Positions 8,605 to 17,361 of a DNA stretch of 64,000 bases are shown piece by piece; positions within the stretch are counted from its first letter, which is position 1; each line of letters opens with the position of its first letter. Made by a program: the position numbers and the translations under genes. Below the pieces are notes generated by a model. That model had not been told where the DNA came from. It did no database searches and saw nothing but the letters and a program-made list of their open reading frames with translations. Source of the stretch: a bacterium (lineage in GTDB: Bacteria; JAMCPX01); contig JAJYLN010000001.1 in assembly GCA_021787665.1 (NCBI GenBank), positions 186,001 through 250,000 of the forward strand, given 5' to 3'.

Positions 8605-11340
8605 ATGAACTTTATAAAGAAATTAATACCTTATATTGTAATAATCTTGGCCTCTTATTTTTATCTTATCCATTATGTACATTGGCTATTCCTGCTCAGT
8701 GATATAGATGTAGAACATACAATGGCTGAAGCGTTACGAATAACTAATGGACAGGTAATATATAAAGATTTTTTTGAGATCTTCGCACCAGGTAATTTAT
8801 TTTTGCTTGCGCTCCTTTATAAATTATTTGGATATAGTATTATAGTCACGAATAAAGCCTTAATTGGTATAGATATTATTATCAATGTTTTATTATATCG
8901 TATGGCATACATAGTTATAAAACGATGGTATGCTATAATACCATCTTTCATATTGCTTATTGCTGGCTTTACTCGATGGTTTATCTTTAGTCACTATTGG
9001 ACAACGACTATTACAGTTTTGCTGACACTTATAATGCTAAATAATTATTTTGGTGAACAGGCTGATCTTGCAGATAAACAGCACAGCTTATATCTTTTTT
9101 TGACAGGCTTTTTTGCAGGATTGACAGGGATTTTCTTACAATCGGTAGGTGTGTATACGATACTTACAACAGTTATAATCATTTATTTCAAAACAAAAAA
9201 ATACAAAGGGTTGTTAAACAAATTTCTAATTTTTAGTATTGGCATAATATTACCTGTTGCACTATTTATAGTTTATCTGATTATAAATCATGCATTAATA
9301 TCATTTTTTTATGATCAAATTATATTGTTTCGATATTATTATAGGGTAGCCAATTTTGTATTCTATCCTTGGATGTCATGGTCCAGTATATTTAAGCCGT
9401 TACGATTGTTGCTAGTTATATCTTTTATCATCAGTATGTTATTTATTCTACTTAAAAAAGATAAGCCTACACATGAGCTCTTGCTGTTCGGCGGAAATGT
9501 AATCTTTTTTTTGGCTGCAATACATAGAATATTTGATAAGGAAAAGATTGTAACATCCGACGCTAACACTGCGTTCGCTATTCTACTGCTTGTTTATATC
9601 ATAGGGAAAACACCGGACTACCTTCGAAGGGTCAACAAAAGACTTTCTACCATATCATGCTTAGCTTCAAACATACTCTTGGCAGCTATAAGTGTATTTG
9701 CTGTGTTTACAATGTATAAAAATGTAATGGCTCTACAAAATCACTCATACAGCTTTAATATTAACAATACAGAATATTGGTCATTTAATAAAGAGAAGGC
9801 AGAGAATCTGGTTACTTTTATAAAAAAAATGAAAAGAATAATAGGTGACGACTACCAAGTCTTTCCTTATCCCTTTATAGGCGCTCCCTTTACCCTGCTT
9901 AATCTGCACAACCCGACAAGATATGATACATTTTCGAGTTTTGGAAAAGCAGCAAGTGCCCCCGCATACATGATGAACAATATTATAAAAGATTTAATAC
10001 TTACAAAAACGAAATATATTATAACATTCCATTGGTCACACAGGATCTTAATTTTCTGGTCACAGATGAACGGCGTTGTGTATGAGCCGAATACCTTTGA
10101 GCAGTTCATATGGGACAACTTTAAGGATGTGCTCCATGTTGGCATGTATACGCTCTGGAAACTGAATACACTGGAGCCGGGAGATACGATTGTCATATCA
10201 GTAAAAGGCCATCCTGAACTGAATGAGACTGTCACTGTAGCAGACGATGGCTCTATCACCGGTCCCGACAACGTCACTATGAAGGTGGGAGGGCTACCTC
10301 TGTACGCGGTAAAAGGCCTTTATGCAAGAACAATGGGCAGATACGGCATCCCGCCAGACGATATCCGCGTGAGCCCCTATACGGAGCATCTCTTCAACAC
10401 CTCGCACAATTTTATGACAGCCCTTCCCTCCCCACCAGTATTAGGGGACTGTACCTTCTGGGTCTGGAACCAATCGACATGCTACCAAACGGCAAACGCA
10501 CAATCTATCACTACGAAAACAATCACGATCACCTTGCTTCATACTCCATGGAAAGATAAGAAGCTTGTTATCCCTGACAGGACGAGGCTTATGGACGCAT
10601 TGATTAAGGCTGCAGGGACCCTTCCCTCATCGGCCTTTAAGCGAGTCATCATCATACGTGGAAATACGGTCATAAAGGCAGACCTCCTGCGCTACGAGAG
10701 TGATCACAATCCGCGGGACAATCCCCGGTTAATGAACAACGACATCGTGTATTTAAATGACCGACACAAGACTATCTCGGTATCTGTTTTTGGCGACGTT
10801 AGCCATGCAGGTAGCTTTACGCTCGACGTCGGTGCAAGACTTGCAGACGCCTTTTCAATGACAGGCAGGCACCTGCAAACAGCGGATTACAGCAAAATCG
10901 TCATCCTGCGGCATGACCATTTGATAAAGGCGAACCTTTTACGCTATGTACGGACGAAGAACCAGGTCTATAACCCGATTCTCCATGACAACGATATTAT
11001 TTATTTTCCCGTCGTCAGGCACAAGACCATCTCGGTAATCATCATCGGCGCTGTGAGGCATACCGGTGACTTCACCTTATCCGAGCATGCGAGACTGGCA
11101 GATACCTTTACCCTGACGGGCGGACCGCTGCCCATAGCGAACCTCAGCCGAATCGCTATCCTGAGACACGGCAGGCTGATAAAAACCAATTTTTTATACT
11201 ACATACAGACGAGGAATGCTGCCTACAACTCACTCCTGAAGGATAACGATATTGTGTTTATACCAAATAGTAAGGAGCACCCGGGCATCACCGAAATAAG
11301 AGAAGCCGCAAAGGCATGTATCCCGAAAGAAAAGGAATAA
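8605..11340 (+). CDS. GT-C type membrane glycosyltransferase fused to Poly_export-like and three SLBB domains
   Basis: A 911-residue protein. Residues 1-380 are polytopic and homologous to the proteins at 4310 and 19497 (QVIYKDFFEIFAPGN, VIKRWYAIIPS); 380-515 is a soluble domain. About residues 520-592 read like the Poly_export (PES) motif of Wza-type outer-membrane export proteins: LEPGDTIVISVKGHPEL, then TVADDGSITGP. Three SLBB domains follow at about 638-720, 722-804 and 806-890. The DNA is AT-rich up to about 10130 and then changes abruptly to the GC-richer composition of its neighbours, so the gene looks like a mosaic of an acquired membrane part and a local SLBB tail. It is translationally close to the rSAM gene before it. 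An envelope role in polymer synthesis or export is inferred. Confidence 0.85.
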   Translation: MNFIKKLIPYIVIILASYFYLIHYVHWLFLLSDIDVEHTMAEALRITNGQVIYKDFFEIFAPGNLFLLALLYKLFGYSIIVTNKALIGIDIIINVLLYRMAYIVIKRWYAIIPSFILLIAGFTRWFIFSHYWTTTITVLLTLIMLNNYFGEQADLADKQHSLYLFLTGFFAGLTGIFLQSVGVYTILTTVIIIYFKTKKYKGLLNKFLIFSIGIILPVALFIVYLIINHALISFFYDQIILFRYYYRVANFVFYPWMSWSSIFKPLRLLLVISFIISMLFILLKKDKPTHELLLFGGNVIFFLAAIHRIFDKEKIVTSDANTAFAILLLVYIIGKTPDYLRRVNKRLSTISCLASNILLAAISVFAVFTMYKNVMALQNHSYSFNINNTEYWSFNKEKAENLVTFIKKMKRIIGDDYQVFPYPFIGAPFTLLNLHNPTRYDTFSSFGKAASAPAYMMNNIIKDLILTKTKYIITFHWSHRILIFWSQMNGVVYEPNTFEQFIWDNFKDVLHVGMYTLWKLNTLEPGDTIVISVKGHPELNETVTVADDGSITGPDNVTMKVGGLPLYAVKGLYARTMGRYGIPPDDIRVSPYTEHLFNTSHNFMTALPSPPVLGDCTFWVWNQSTCYQTANAQSITTKTITITLLHTPWKDKKLVIPDRTRLMDALIKAAGTLPSSAFKRVIIIRGNTVIKADLLRYESDHNPRDNPRLMNNDIVYLNDRHKTISVSVFGDVSHAGSFTLDVGARLADAFSMTGRHLQTADYSKIVILRHDHLIKANLLRYVRTKNQVYNPILHDNDIIYFPVVRHKTISVIIIGAVRHTGDFTLSEHARLADTFTLTGGPLPIANLSRIAILRHGRLIKTNFLYYIQTRNAAYNSLLKDNDIVFIPNSKEHPGITEIREAAKACIPKEKE
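10774..11219 (+). repeat. SLBB-encoding DNA repeat, copy B
   Basis: Counterpart of 6290-6735. It contains the 98-base perfect match 10858-10955 and encodes SLBB domains 2 and 3 of the 8605 gene. Confidence 0.85.
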
Positions 11341-11418
11341 GGCATGTTGGAGGAGGATTGATTTCATGCCATGGCTATGATAGCTGGTAAGCTATAAAGC
11401 CGGGATTGCAAAGGGGTT

Positions 11419-13638
11419 ATGTACAAATCTTTTTTTACGAAACAGTGGGACTACCTTAAACAGGAATACCTCTCGACTATTGCTCCGGGCTTTATATTCA
11501 ATCTGATAGCGTCCCTCGCCTTTCTCGCTATTGTCTTGTTTATATACAGGGCTTCTTTCATATCATCGTTTCTCTTCCTGATAGACGATCGAATCTATAT
11601 CATCCTGAACCCATTCATACAGGAGATCAGCCTGCACAACATAGAGCACATATTCACCCATACATTTTGTGCGAAATGGGCCCCCTTCCACATACTTGCC
11701 TATATGATTTTATACCATTTCTTCGGTCTGAACGCGCCTGCGTTCCATATAGCGAACGCGGTGCTCTTCGTCTCAAACGGCTTTCTGCTGTACCGCATAG
11801 TCTATGCGATGCTCGGAGACAAATACGCCGGCTTGCTGGCTGGCCTGCTATACCTCATTGCCCCCATACAGGTCGAATCCGTAATGTGGGCAGCGGAGCT
11901 CAAGACGACCCTCTCGATCACGTTCATATTCGGCTCTTTCTTAAGCTACATTCGCTACAGAAAGGGCGAAAGGCGAAGCGATCTGCTTATAAGTTTGTTC
12001 TTCTGGGCAATGGCCCTCATGAGCAAGGCCATTGCGTTTACGCTGCCGGTCATGTTTCTTCTGTACGATGTCTTATTCTATCCTGACAAGGTGCGGAAGA
12101 AATACCTGTTATACCTCATACCGATCGCGATAGGCATGCTCTTCGCCGTCAGTTACCTGTTGATCCTCAACGATGTAAGCTCCCAAACGCCGCTGATGCA
12201 ACACCTGAAGACAGCTATCATAAATACTGCCGGGCTATTCTCCTACCCTCTGGGCCAGATATTCCCGTTTCTGGTAATGCCCTACTATAATACCCTACCT
12301 GTCTTCCCCTGGCTGAGCCTACCCGTCATAATATCGATCGTATTCCTCGGGTTAATAGCCTATGTCCTGTGGCGCTACCACAGGACCGTTCCCTATATAA
12401 CATTTTGGCTGATGTGGTACGGCATCAACTTTCTTCCCGGAAGCGGGATCGGTAACGTACCGATGCCGTTTATGGGCTTTATCCCGCAGGGATATAACCA
12501 CTACCTGCCCCTGCCCTTCGCCGGGATAGCCGTCGTGGGAGGCTTTGTGCTGATAAGGCTCTTTGCTATGCTCAGGACCTACGCGGCCAAAAGCGCCTAC
12601 ATTTTATCTGTGGGCCTGATTTTAGCAACGATGTCCATGACCTCAGCTCACGGCGCCTCATGGTTCACAGATAACAGCAACCTGTTAAAGGCCCTCCACA
12701 AAAACTATAGCAACGACCCCGTGGTGACAGCGATGCAGATCAACAGCGACTTTAAGAGCGGCAAGAAAGCGTCGGCATTACGACATCTCTCTGAAATGGA
12801 AAAACAGTTCCCGGACAATCCGCTCACTCACTACTATAAGGGGGTCTCCCTTCTGTTAAAAAACGATAAACGGGAGGCAGAACGGGAGTTCAATATGATG
12901 GTACATGCAATCGGGACTTATACGATAACGAGCCACCTCGATGCATTTCTCTTTGTCGAACTACTGAATAATACGCCATACTCGCAAAGAGACATGGATA
13001 AACTCAGCTTGTCTACAGCTATGACCGAAAACTCGAAAGAATTCTATCCGCATCTCCTGTGCCATGGTACCATCCAGGGGCTGATTGCAGACAAAATCTG
13101 GAACAAAGACATGGACATTAAATTCGCTGCACAAGACTATCTACCCTATATAGCGTATGGCTGCGCTTACCTGCAGCAGCCAGGGAAGAAAGAGAATGCA
13201 TGCGATGCATTCTATAATGCCCTATTAAAAGAACGATTCTTCATGACCAATCCAAAGACATACCACAGTATGCTCCTTAAAGAGACTATACGCGCACTGC
13301 AATGCGAGGTGCCGGTACCTGTCCAAACGGAACTGATACTCTTAGGGGCTGTAAGGCACCCTGGAGATATAGCGCCGGATCCCGGCTTCATGCTCAGGGA
13401 TGCAATCATCTTTGCAGGAGGTCCTTTGCCGGTAGCGGATCTGCGTAACATCTTGATCCTGAGACAGGACAAGATCATCAGGGTAAACTTTATACGGTAT
13501 ATACAGACCGGGGACATCGCTGACAACCCATTGCTGAAAGACAGCGATATTGTGTACATACCAAAAATAGATGAGCAGATCACCGTGTCAGGGATACAGG
13601 ACAGGGCGCGGAAATATCTTGAAAAGGATGATGAATGA
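11419..13638 (+). CDS. TMTC-like membrane protein with TPR and C-terminal SLBB domain
   Basis: A 739-residue protein. Residues 1-430 form a polytopic GT-C-like region with features of the TMTC/O-mannosyltransferase-like bacterial family: a DDR motif in the first loop, FHIANAVLFVSN, LIAPIQVESVMWAAELKTTLS and MALMSKAIAFTLPVMFLLYD. About residues 435-500 contain TPR-like helices (HYYKGVSLLLKND). A single SLBB domain at about 638-725 has the same layout as those in the two upstream genes (LLGAVRHPGDI, FAGGPLPVADL, KDSDIVYIPK). It is thus a different GT-C class carrying the same tail. Its stop overlaps the next start by four bases (ATGA at 13635). A probable role is glycan assembly at the inner membrane; donor and acceptor are unknown. 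Confidence 0.82.
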   Translation: MYKSFFTKQWDYLKQEYLSTIAPGFIFNLIASLAFLAIVLFIYRASFISSFLFLIDDRIYIILNPFIQEISLHNIEHIFTHTFCAKWAPFHILAYMILYHFFGLNAPAFHIANAVLFVSNGFLLYRIVYAMLGDKYAGLLAGLLYLIAPIQVESVMWAAELKTTLSITFIFGSFLSYIRYRKGERRSDLLISLFFWAMALMSKAIAFTLPVMFLLYDVLFYPDKVRKKYLLYLIPIAIGMLFAVSYLLILNDVSSQTPLMQHLKTAIINTAGLFSYPLGQIFPFLVMPYYNTLPVFPWLSLPVIISIVFLGLIAYVLWRYHRTVPYITFWLMWYGINFLPGSGIGNVPMPFMGFIPQGYNHYLPLPFAGIAVVGGFVLIRLFAMLRTYAAKSAYILSVGLILATMSMTSAHGASWFTDNSNLLKALHKNYSNDPVVTAMQINSDFKSGKKASALRHLSEMEKQFPDNPLTHYYKGVSLLLKNDKREAEREFNMMVHAIGTYTITSHLDAFLFVELLNNTPYSQRDMDKLSLSTAMTENSKEFYPHLLCHGTIQGLIADKIWNKDMDIKFAAQDYLPYIAYGCAYLQQPGKKENACDAFYNALLKERFFMTNPKTYHSMLLKETIRALQCEVPVPVQTELILLGAVRHPGDIAPDPGFMLRDAIIFAGGPLPVADLRNILILRQDKIIRVNFIRYIQTGDIADNPLLKDSDIVYIPKIDEQITVSGIQDRARKYLEKDDE

Positions 13639-14999
13639 AGGCCGTCATCGTCCTATTCGTTGTAGGCTGGCTTACCGGGTATTTCATGCTCTCGATCCTT
13701 GATTTAAGAAAATACTCGAAAGGCGTGATCATGCAGGTGCTGGTCGATTATGCAGCAGGGGCCGGCACAGTAACGCTGCTTATGTTTGCAACAGCCGTAA
13801 CGACCGGGAGCCTCAACAACGAGGTAATCTATGTGCTTGTTCTCTGTCTCTTCATAGTATACCTGACCATGACAGGGGGCCCGGCACGGGTAACGGCGCA
13901 CAGGCCCCCGTACGATATAAAGCAATACCTCTATCTCATACCGGCCCTGATAGTGGTCATCCCTATGGTCGCTCTTTCCTACAAGGCTGTCCCCCTTGGA
14001 TGGGACACGAGATTTATCTACCTTTTCAGAGCGAAGATGCTCTTTGTCGAAGGCCAGCTCCGGACAGCCTCTTTTACTGAACCGCAATACCTGTTCGCTC
14101 ACCCTGACTATCCCCTGAACATACCGCTCCAGATCGCCTACCTGTATCAGTTGCTCGGCCGCATTGCTCCGGACGCCGGGAAGCTCGTCCTCATGACGTA
14201 CCTCCTTTTGATATTCCTCTTTATGTACAGCTTCCTGAAATCCATGATGCCCGCATACGCTGCCGTACTATCGGCCCTTACATTCTTCACGCTGAGGAGG
14301 GTGATGGGACTGGCATACACGGGCATCGATCTCCCGCTCGCCCTGTACATCCTCATCGGCACCTCATTCTATTATCTCTATATAAGGGACGGCGACGTCC
14401 ATTACGTAGTGCTCTCCGGTCTGTTGCTCGGTATCGGTGCATGGACAAAGCTCGAGGGGATTACCTATTTTATGGGAACAGCTCTATGTATATGCATCTT
14501 TACCAGGTACCATCTCAAAAAGCCCCTCTCTGTATCGTTTAAGCGTATGACCTGTTTCCTGCTGCCAGGGCTTACCTTCATAGTACCATGGCAGATATTT
14601 ATCCACAGCGACCACTTTCCGGTAAACTGGATTGTGAAGGGCCGAGGCGCTACTTCCCTGACCACTGCTTTCTCACGACTATGCAAAATTTCTGAATATT
14701 TTGGAAGGGAAATAGTGTTCAACGAGCCTTTCTTTGCCATCGTTGCACTGTCCCTGATCTACATGGTCTTTAAAAAGAAATCAGGGCTCTTCCTCTCTGT
14801 ATCTGCGGTATTCATGCTTCAACTCATTGCATACATTATCGCACTCTATCTCCAGCCGAACCCCCTTTCTGCGGAACTCGGGGTCACGGTGCAAAGGCTG
14901 TTGCTACAGATAACACCGTCGATCCTGCTGGTAAGCCTCGCCCTGCTCTTTGACCCCACCGGTAAAGACTTAACAAAGGACACCGTTCATGAGTCATAG
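13635..14999 (+). CDS. Polytopic membrane protein, GT-C glycosyltransferase-like
   Basis: A 454-residue protein with about 10-11 hydrophobic segments. A WDTRFIYLFRAKMLF segment followed by FAHPDYPLNIPLQ resembles the acidic loop and the DYP motif of ArnT/PMT-like and related putative GT-C enzymes, but no family is certain. It is translationally coupled on both sides: ATGA overlap with the TMTC-like gene and an 11-base overlap with the YfhO-like gene at 14989. The context says it belongs to the same glycan assembly pathway. No SLBB tail is present. Confidence 0.7.
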   Translation: MKAVIVLFVVGWLTGYFMLSILDLRKYSKGVIMQVLVDYAAGAGTVTLLMFATAVTTGSLNNEVIYVLVLCLFIVYLTMTGGPARVTAHRPPYDIKQYLYLIPALIVVIPMVALSYKAVPLGWDTRFIYLFRAKMLFVEGQLRTASFTEPQYLFAHPDYPLNIPLQIAYLYQLLGRIAPDAGKLVLMTYLLLIFLFMYSFLKSMMPAYAAVLSALTFFTLRRVMGLAYTGIDLPLALYILIGTSFYYLYIRDGDVHYVVLSGLLLGIGAWTKLEGITYFMGTALCICIFTRYHLKKPLSVSFKRMTCFLLPGLTFIVPWQIFIHSDHFPVNWIVKGRGATSLTTAFSRLCKISEYFGREIVFNEPFFAIVALSLIYMVFKKKSGLFLSVSAVFMLQLIAYIIALYLQPNPLSAELGVTVQRLLLQITPSILLVSLALLFDPTGKDLTKDTVHES

Positions 15000-17361
15000 A
15001 TACAGGCTTTTACTGGCATGCTCTGTCCTTGGAGCAACCCTCCTTATACTCTTTTCGCATGCGATCTTTACCGATAAAATAATGCTTGTGTCCAATTTCC
15101 ATCAGACTAATCCGTTCTTTACGGTAAAGGGCGTATCGGCATTCCCGGTAGAGCCATTCGATACGGTCAATCAGTTTCTGCCGTGGTTCCACTTCGACAG
15201 GGAATCCCTGAGAAACCTCACCCTTCCGCTGTGGAACCCATACAATGGCTGTGGAGCGCCCTACATGGCAAACATGCAGTCCGCATTGTTTTACCCCCTT
15301 AATCTGTTCATATACCTTTTTAACTGGAAATGGGGGCTGCTGCTCCTGTACTTCTTTAAATTCTTTTTAGTCGGGCTTTTCTCATACCTCTATTTGACCG
15401 AGGTTGGTACGGACTATCGCGCAGCGACCGTTGTATCGATAGCCGCCATGTATTCTGGCTTTATGAGCATGTTCGAATTCCAGATGACCGGTGCGGCATT
15501 CTGCTTCTTCCTCGGCTTATGGTCGATAGAGCTCATAGTTCGGCATCCCGATAGATTCAAAGGATATGTTTGGCTCATGATCGGATTTGTCGTTGCCGTG
15601 TTTACAGGGCACCCGGAGATACTGTTCTTCATGACGTTTGTGCTCGCTCTGTATCTTTTAATCAGGCTCTTTGATCAACACGGATTCCATAAAAAGTCAT
15701 ATCTTATTATAGCGAAAACGGGCCTGGTTGCATGCATCGGTGTCCTTATATCGGCAATCCAGTTGCTGCCGTTTATCCAATACTTGCATGCGAGCACGAC
15801 ATTTATATCACGATCATCGGGCACGGCGCCCTTTTACCCTTTCTCGCTAATTCTGCCGGTAGTAGGAAATTTTTTCGCCCAGCATATTATTACCATACAC
15901 ACACCGCAAAACTGGATCAACGCCGGGCTGAACTATATCGGTATCGTATGCTTTCTCTTCGGCATTGCAGGTGTAATGAGCCTTTTCAAAGAGAGGCTCA
16001 TAAAGACCTACTCTGCATTATTCATAGTTACTTTGGCTATACCATTCAATATACCCGTTCTCCACGATATATTCGCCAATATACCTGGCTTTACTGTCGC
16101 TGAAAAGAGCCATTTATGGATATTCTCGGGCTACCTGCTGATGCTCGTAGGAGCAAGATACCTCGATGCCCTCCTCAACCGGAAATGCAGCACGAAGGCA
16201 TTGCACGTAGCGATATACATCACACTATCCATAGTCCTCGCCTTGTTTTTGATGTCCGGGGCCTACTACAGGCTCAATATGCAACTCGTCTACATGGTAT
16301 TACTTATGATCATAGCAGTCCTCTTTGTAACGAAATTAAAGAACAAAAACGCCGTTGCCATACTACTTGGTATTATAACCTTCATACCAACGGCATTCAT
16401 GGCCACCTCTCTATCGCTTCTGGCGCCCCGATACTTTTTCCCGACCAATACCATCATCGACAGGATAAAACAGGATGCATCTATATTCCGTGTAGTCCCT
16501 TTGATGAAAGACGGCATAAAGGCATGGGAACCGGACCTGAACACCTTCTATGGCATAGAAGACCCCAGGAACTACGACACCATGGGTATACGGTGGTACG
16601 ACAAGCTTGTTCTGAGTTCCCTGACCGAGCCAGGCATCATAAACTTTTTGAACGTAAAATATCTTATTTCCCCGGGAGCGGTGGCCCTCGCTCAGGCATC
16701 GGCTTACCGATCACGAATCCCGGAGACTGTACTCAAAAAAAACAACACGATAAGCACCTATGGGAACAGGAATTCCTTCGATATCGATATGTCTGTGCAG
16801 GGATTCAAGGCCGTCGCTTCGGCCAACGGCTTTACGCTTTATGAGAACCCCTCTGTATTCGACAGGGCATTCATGGTCTATGATTACAAGGTAGCTCATA
16901 CCCATGACGAGGCCTTCGACCTTGTAAAGGAGTATGCCTCGCAATTGAGCACGACAGCGGTCGTCTTCAGGGATGAAGCACGGTATACCTCAGGTATACC
17001 TGACGCTGCTGGCGGAGTGCCCACCGGTGCGGCTGTGGGCATAATGCAAGGGAAGACACCGGCCCACAAGGTAGCATTCGAGAAGTACACGCCGAACGAC
17101 ATAAAGATGCGTGTGTCTACTTCTTCACCAGGGCTTCTTGTCATAAGCAATGCTTATTTCCCTGGCTGGCACGCGTACATCGATGGCAAAAAGTCCAAGG
17201 TCATACGAACAGACTATGCGTTTCAGGGGGTATTCGTGCAGAAGGGACGGCATGAGGTAGAGATTGACTATCTGCCCCTGAGCTTTATCATCGGGCTCAT
17301 CCTCTCGGGGGTGGGTATCGCGGCTGTCCCTTTGCTCTATATCCTGTGGTTCCGGTCATGA
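14989..17361 (+). CDS. YfhO-family membrane protein
   Basis: A 790-residue protein with about 12-13 membrane segments and a C-terminal extracytoplasmic domain. The N-terminal loop LPLWNPYNGCGAPYMANMQS and the C-terminal segment YFPGWHAYIDGK, followed by QGVFVQKGRHEVE and a last membrane helix, are characteristic of the YfhO family (putative GT-C proteins; Gram-positive relatives glycosylate lipoteichoic acid or help bacteriocin production). In this Gram-negative setting it more likely decorates an envelope polymer; that is an inference. It overlaps the preceding gene by 11 bases and the next rSAM gene by four (ATGA). Confidence 0.85.
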   Translation: MSHRYRLLLACSVLGATLLILFSHAIFTDKIMLVSNFHQTNPFFTVKGVSAFPVEPFDTVNQFLPWFHFDRESLRNLTLPLWNPYNGCGAPYMANMQSALFYPLNLFIYLFNWKWGLLLLYFFKFFLVGLFSYLYLTEVGTDYRAATVVSIAAMYSGFMSMFEFQMTGAAFCFFLGLWSIELIVRHPDRFKGYVWLMIGFVVAVFTGHPEILFFMTFVLALYLLIRLFDQHGFHKKSYLIIAKTGLVACIGVLISAIQLLPFIQYLHASTTFISRSSGTAPFYPFSLILPVVGNFFAQHIITIHTPQNWINAGLNYIGIVCFLFGIAGVMSLFKERLIKTYSALFIVTLAIPFNIPVLHDIFANIPGFTVAEKSHLWIFSGYLLMLVGARYLDALLNRKCSTKALHVAIYITLSIVLALFLMSGAYYRLNMQLVYMVLLMIIAVLFVTKLKNKNAVAILLGIITFIPTAFMATSLSLLAPRYFFPTNTIIDRIKQDASIFRVVPLMKDGIKAWEPDLNTFYGIEDPRNYDTMGIRWYDKLVLSSLTEPGIINFLNVKYLISPGAVALAQASAYRSRIPETVLKKNNTISTYGNRNSFDIDMSVQGFKAVASANGFTLYENPSVFDRAFMVYDYKVAHTHDEAFDLVKEYASQLSTTAVVFRDEARYTSGIPDAAGGVPTGAAVGIMQGKTPAHKVAFEKYTPNDIKMRVSTSSPGLLVISNAYFPGWHAYIDGKKSKVIRTDYAFQGVFVQKGRHEVEIDYLPLSFIIGLILSGVGIAAVPLLYILWFRS

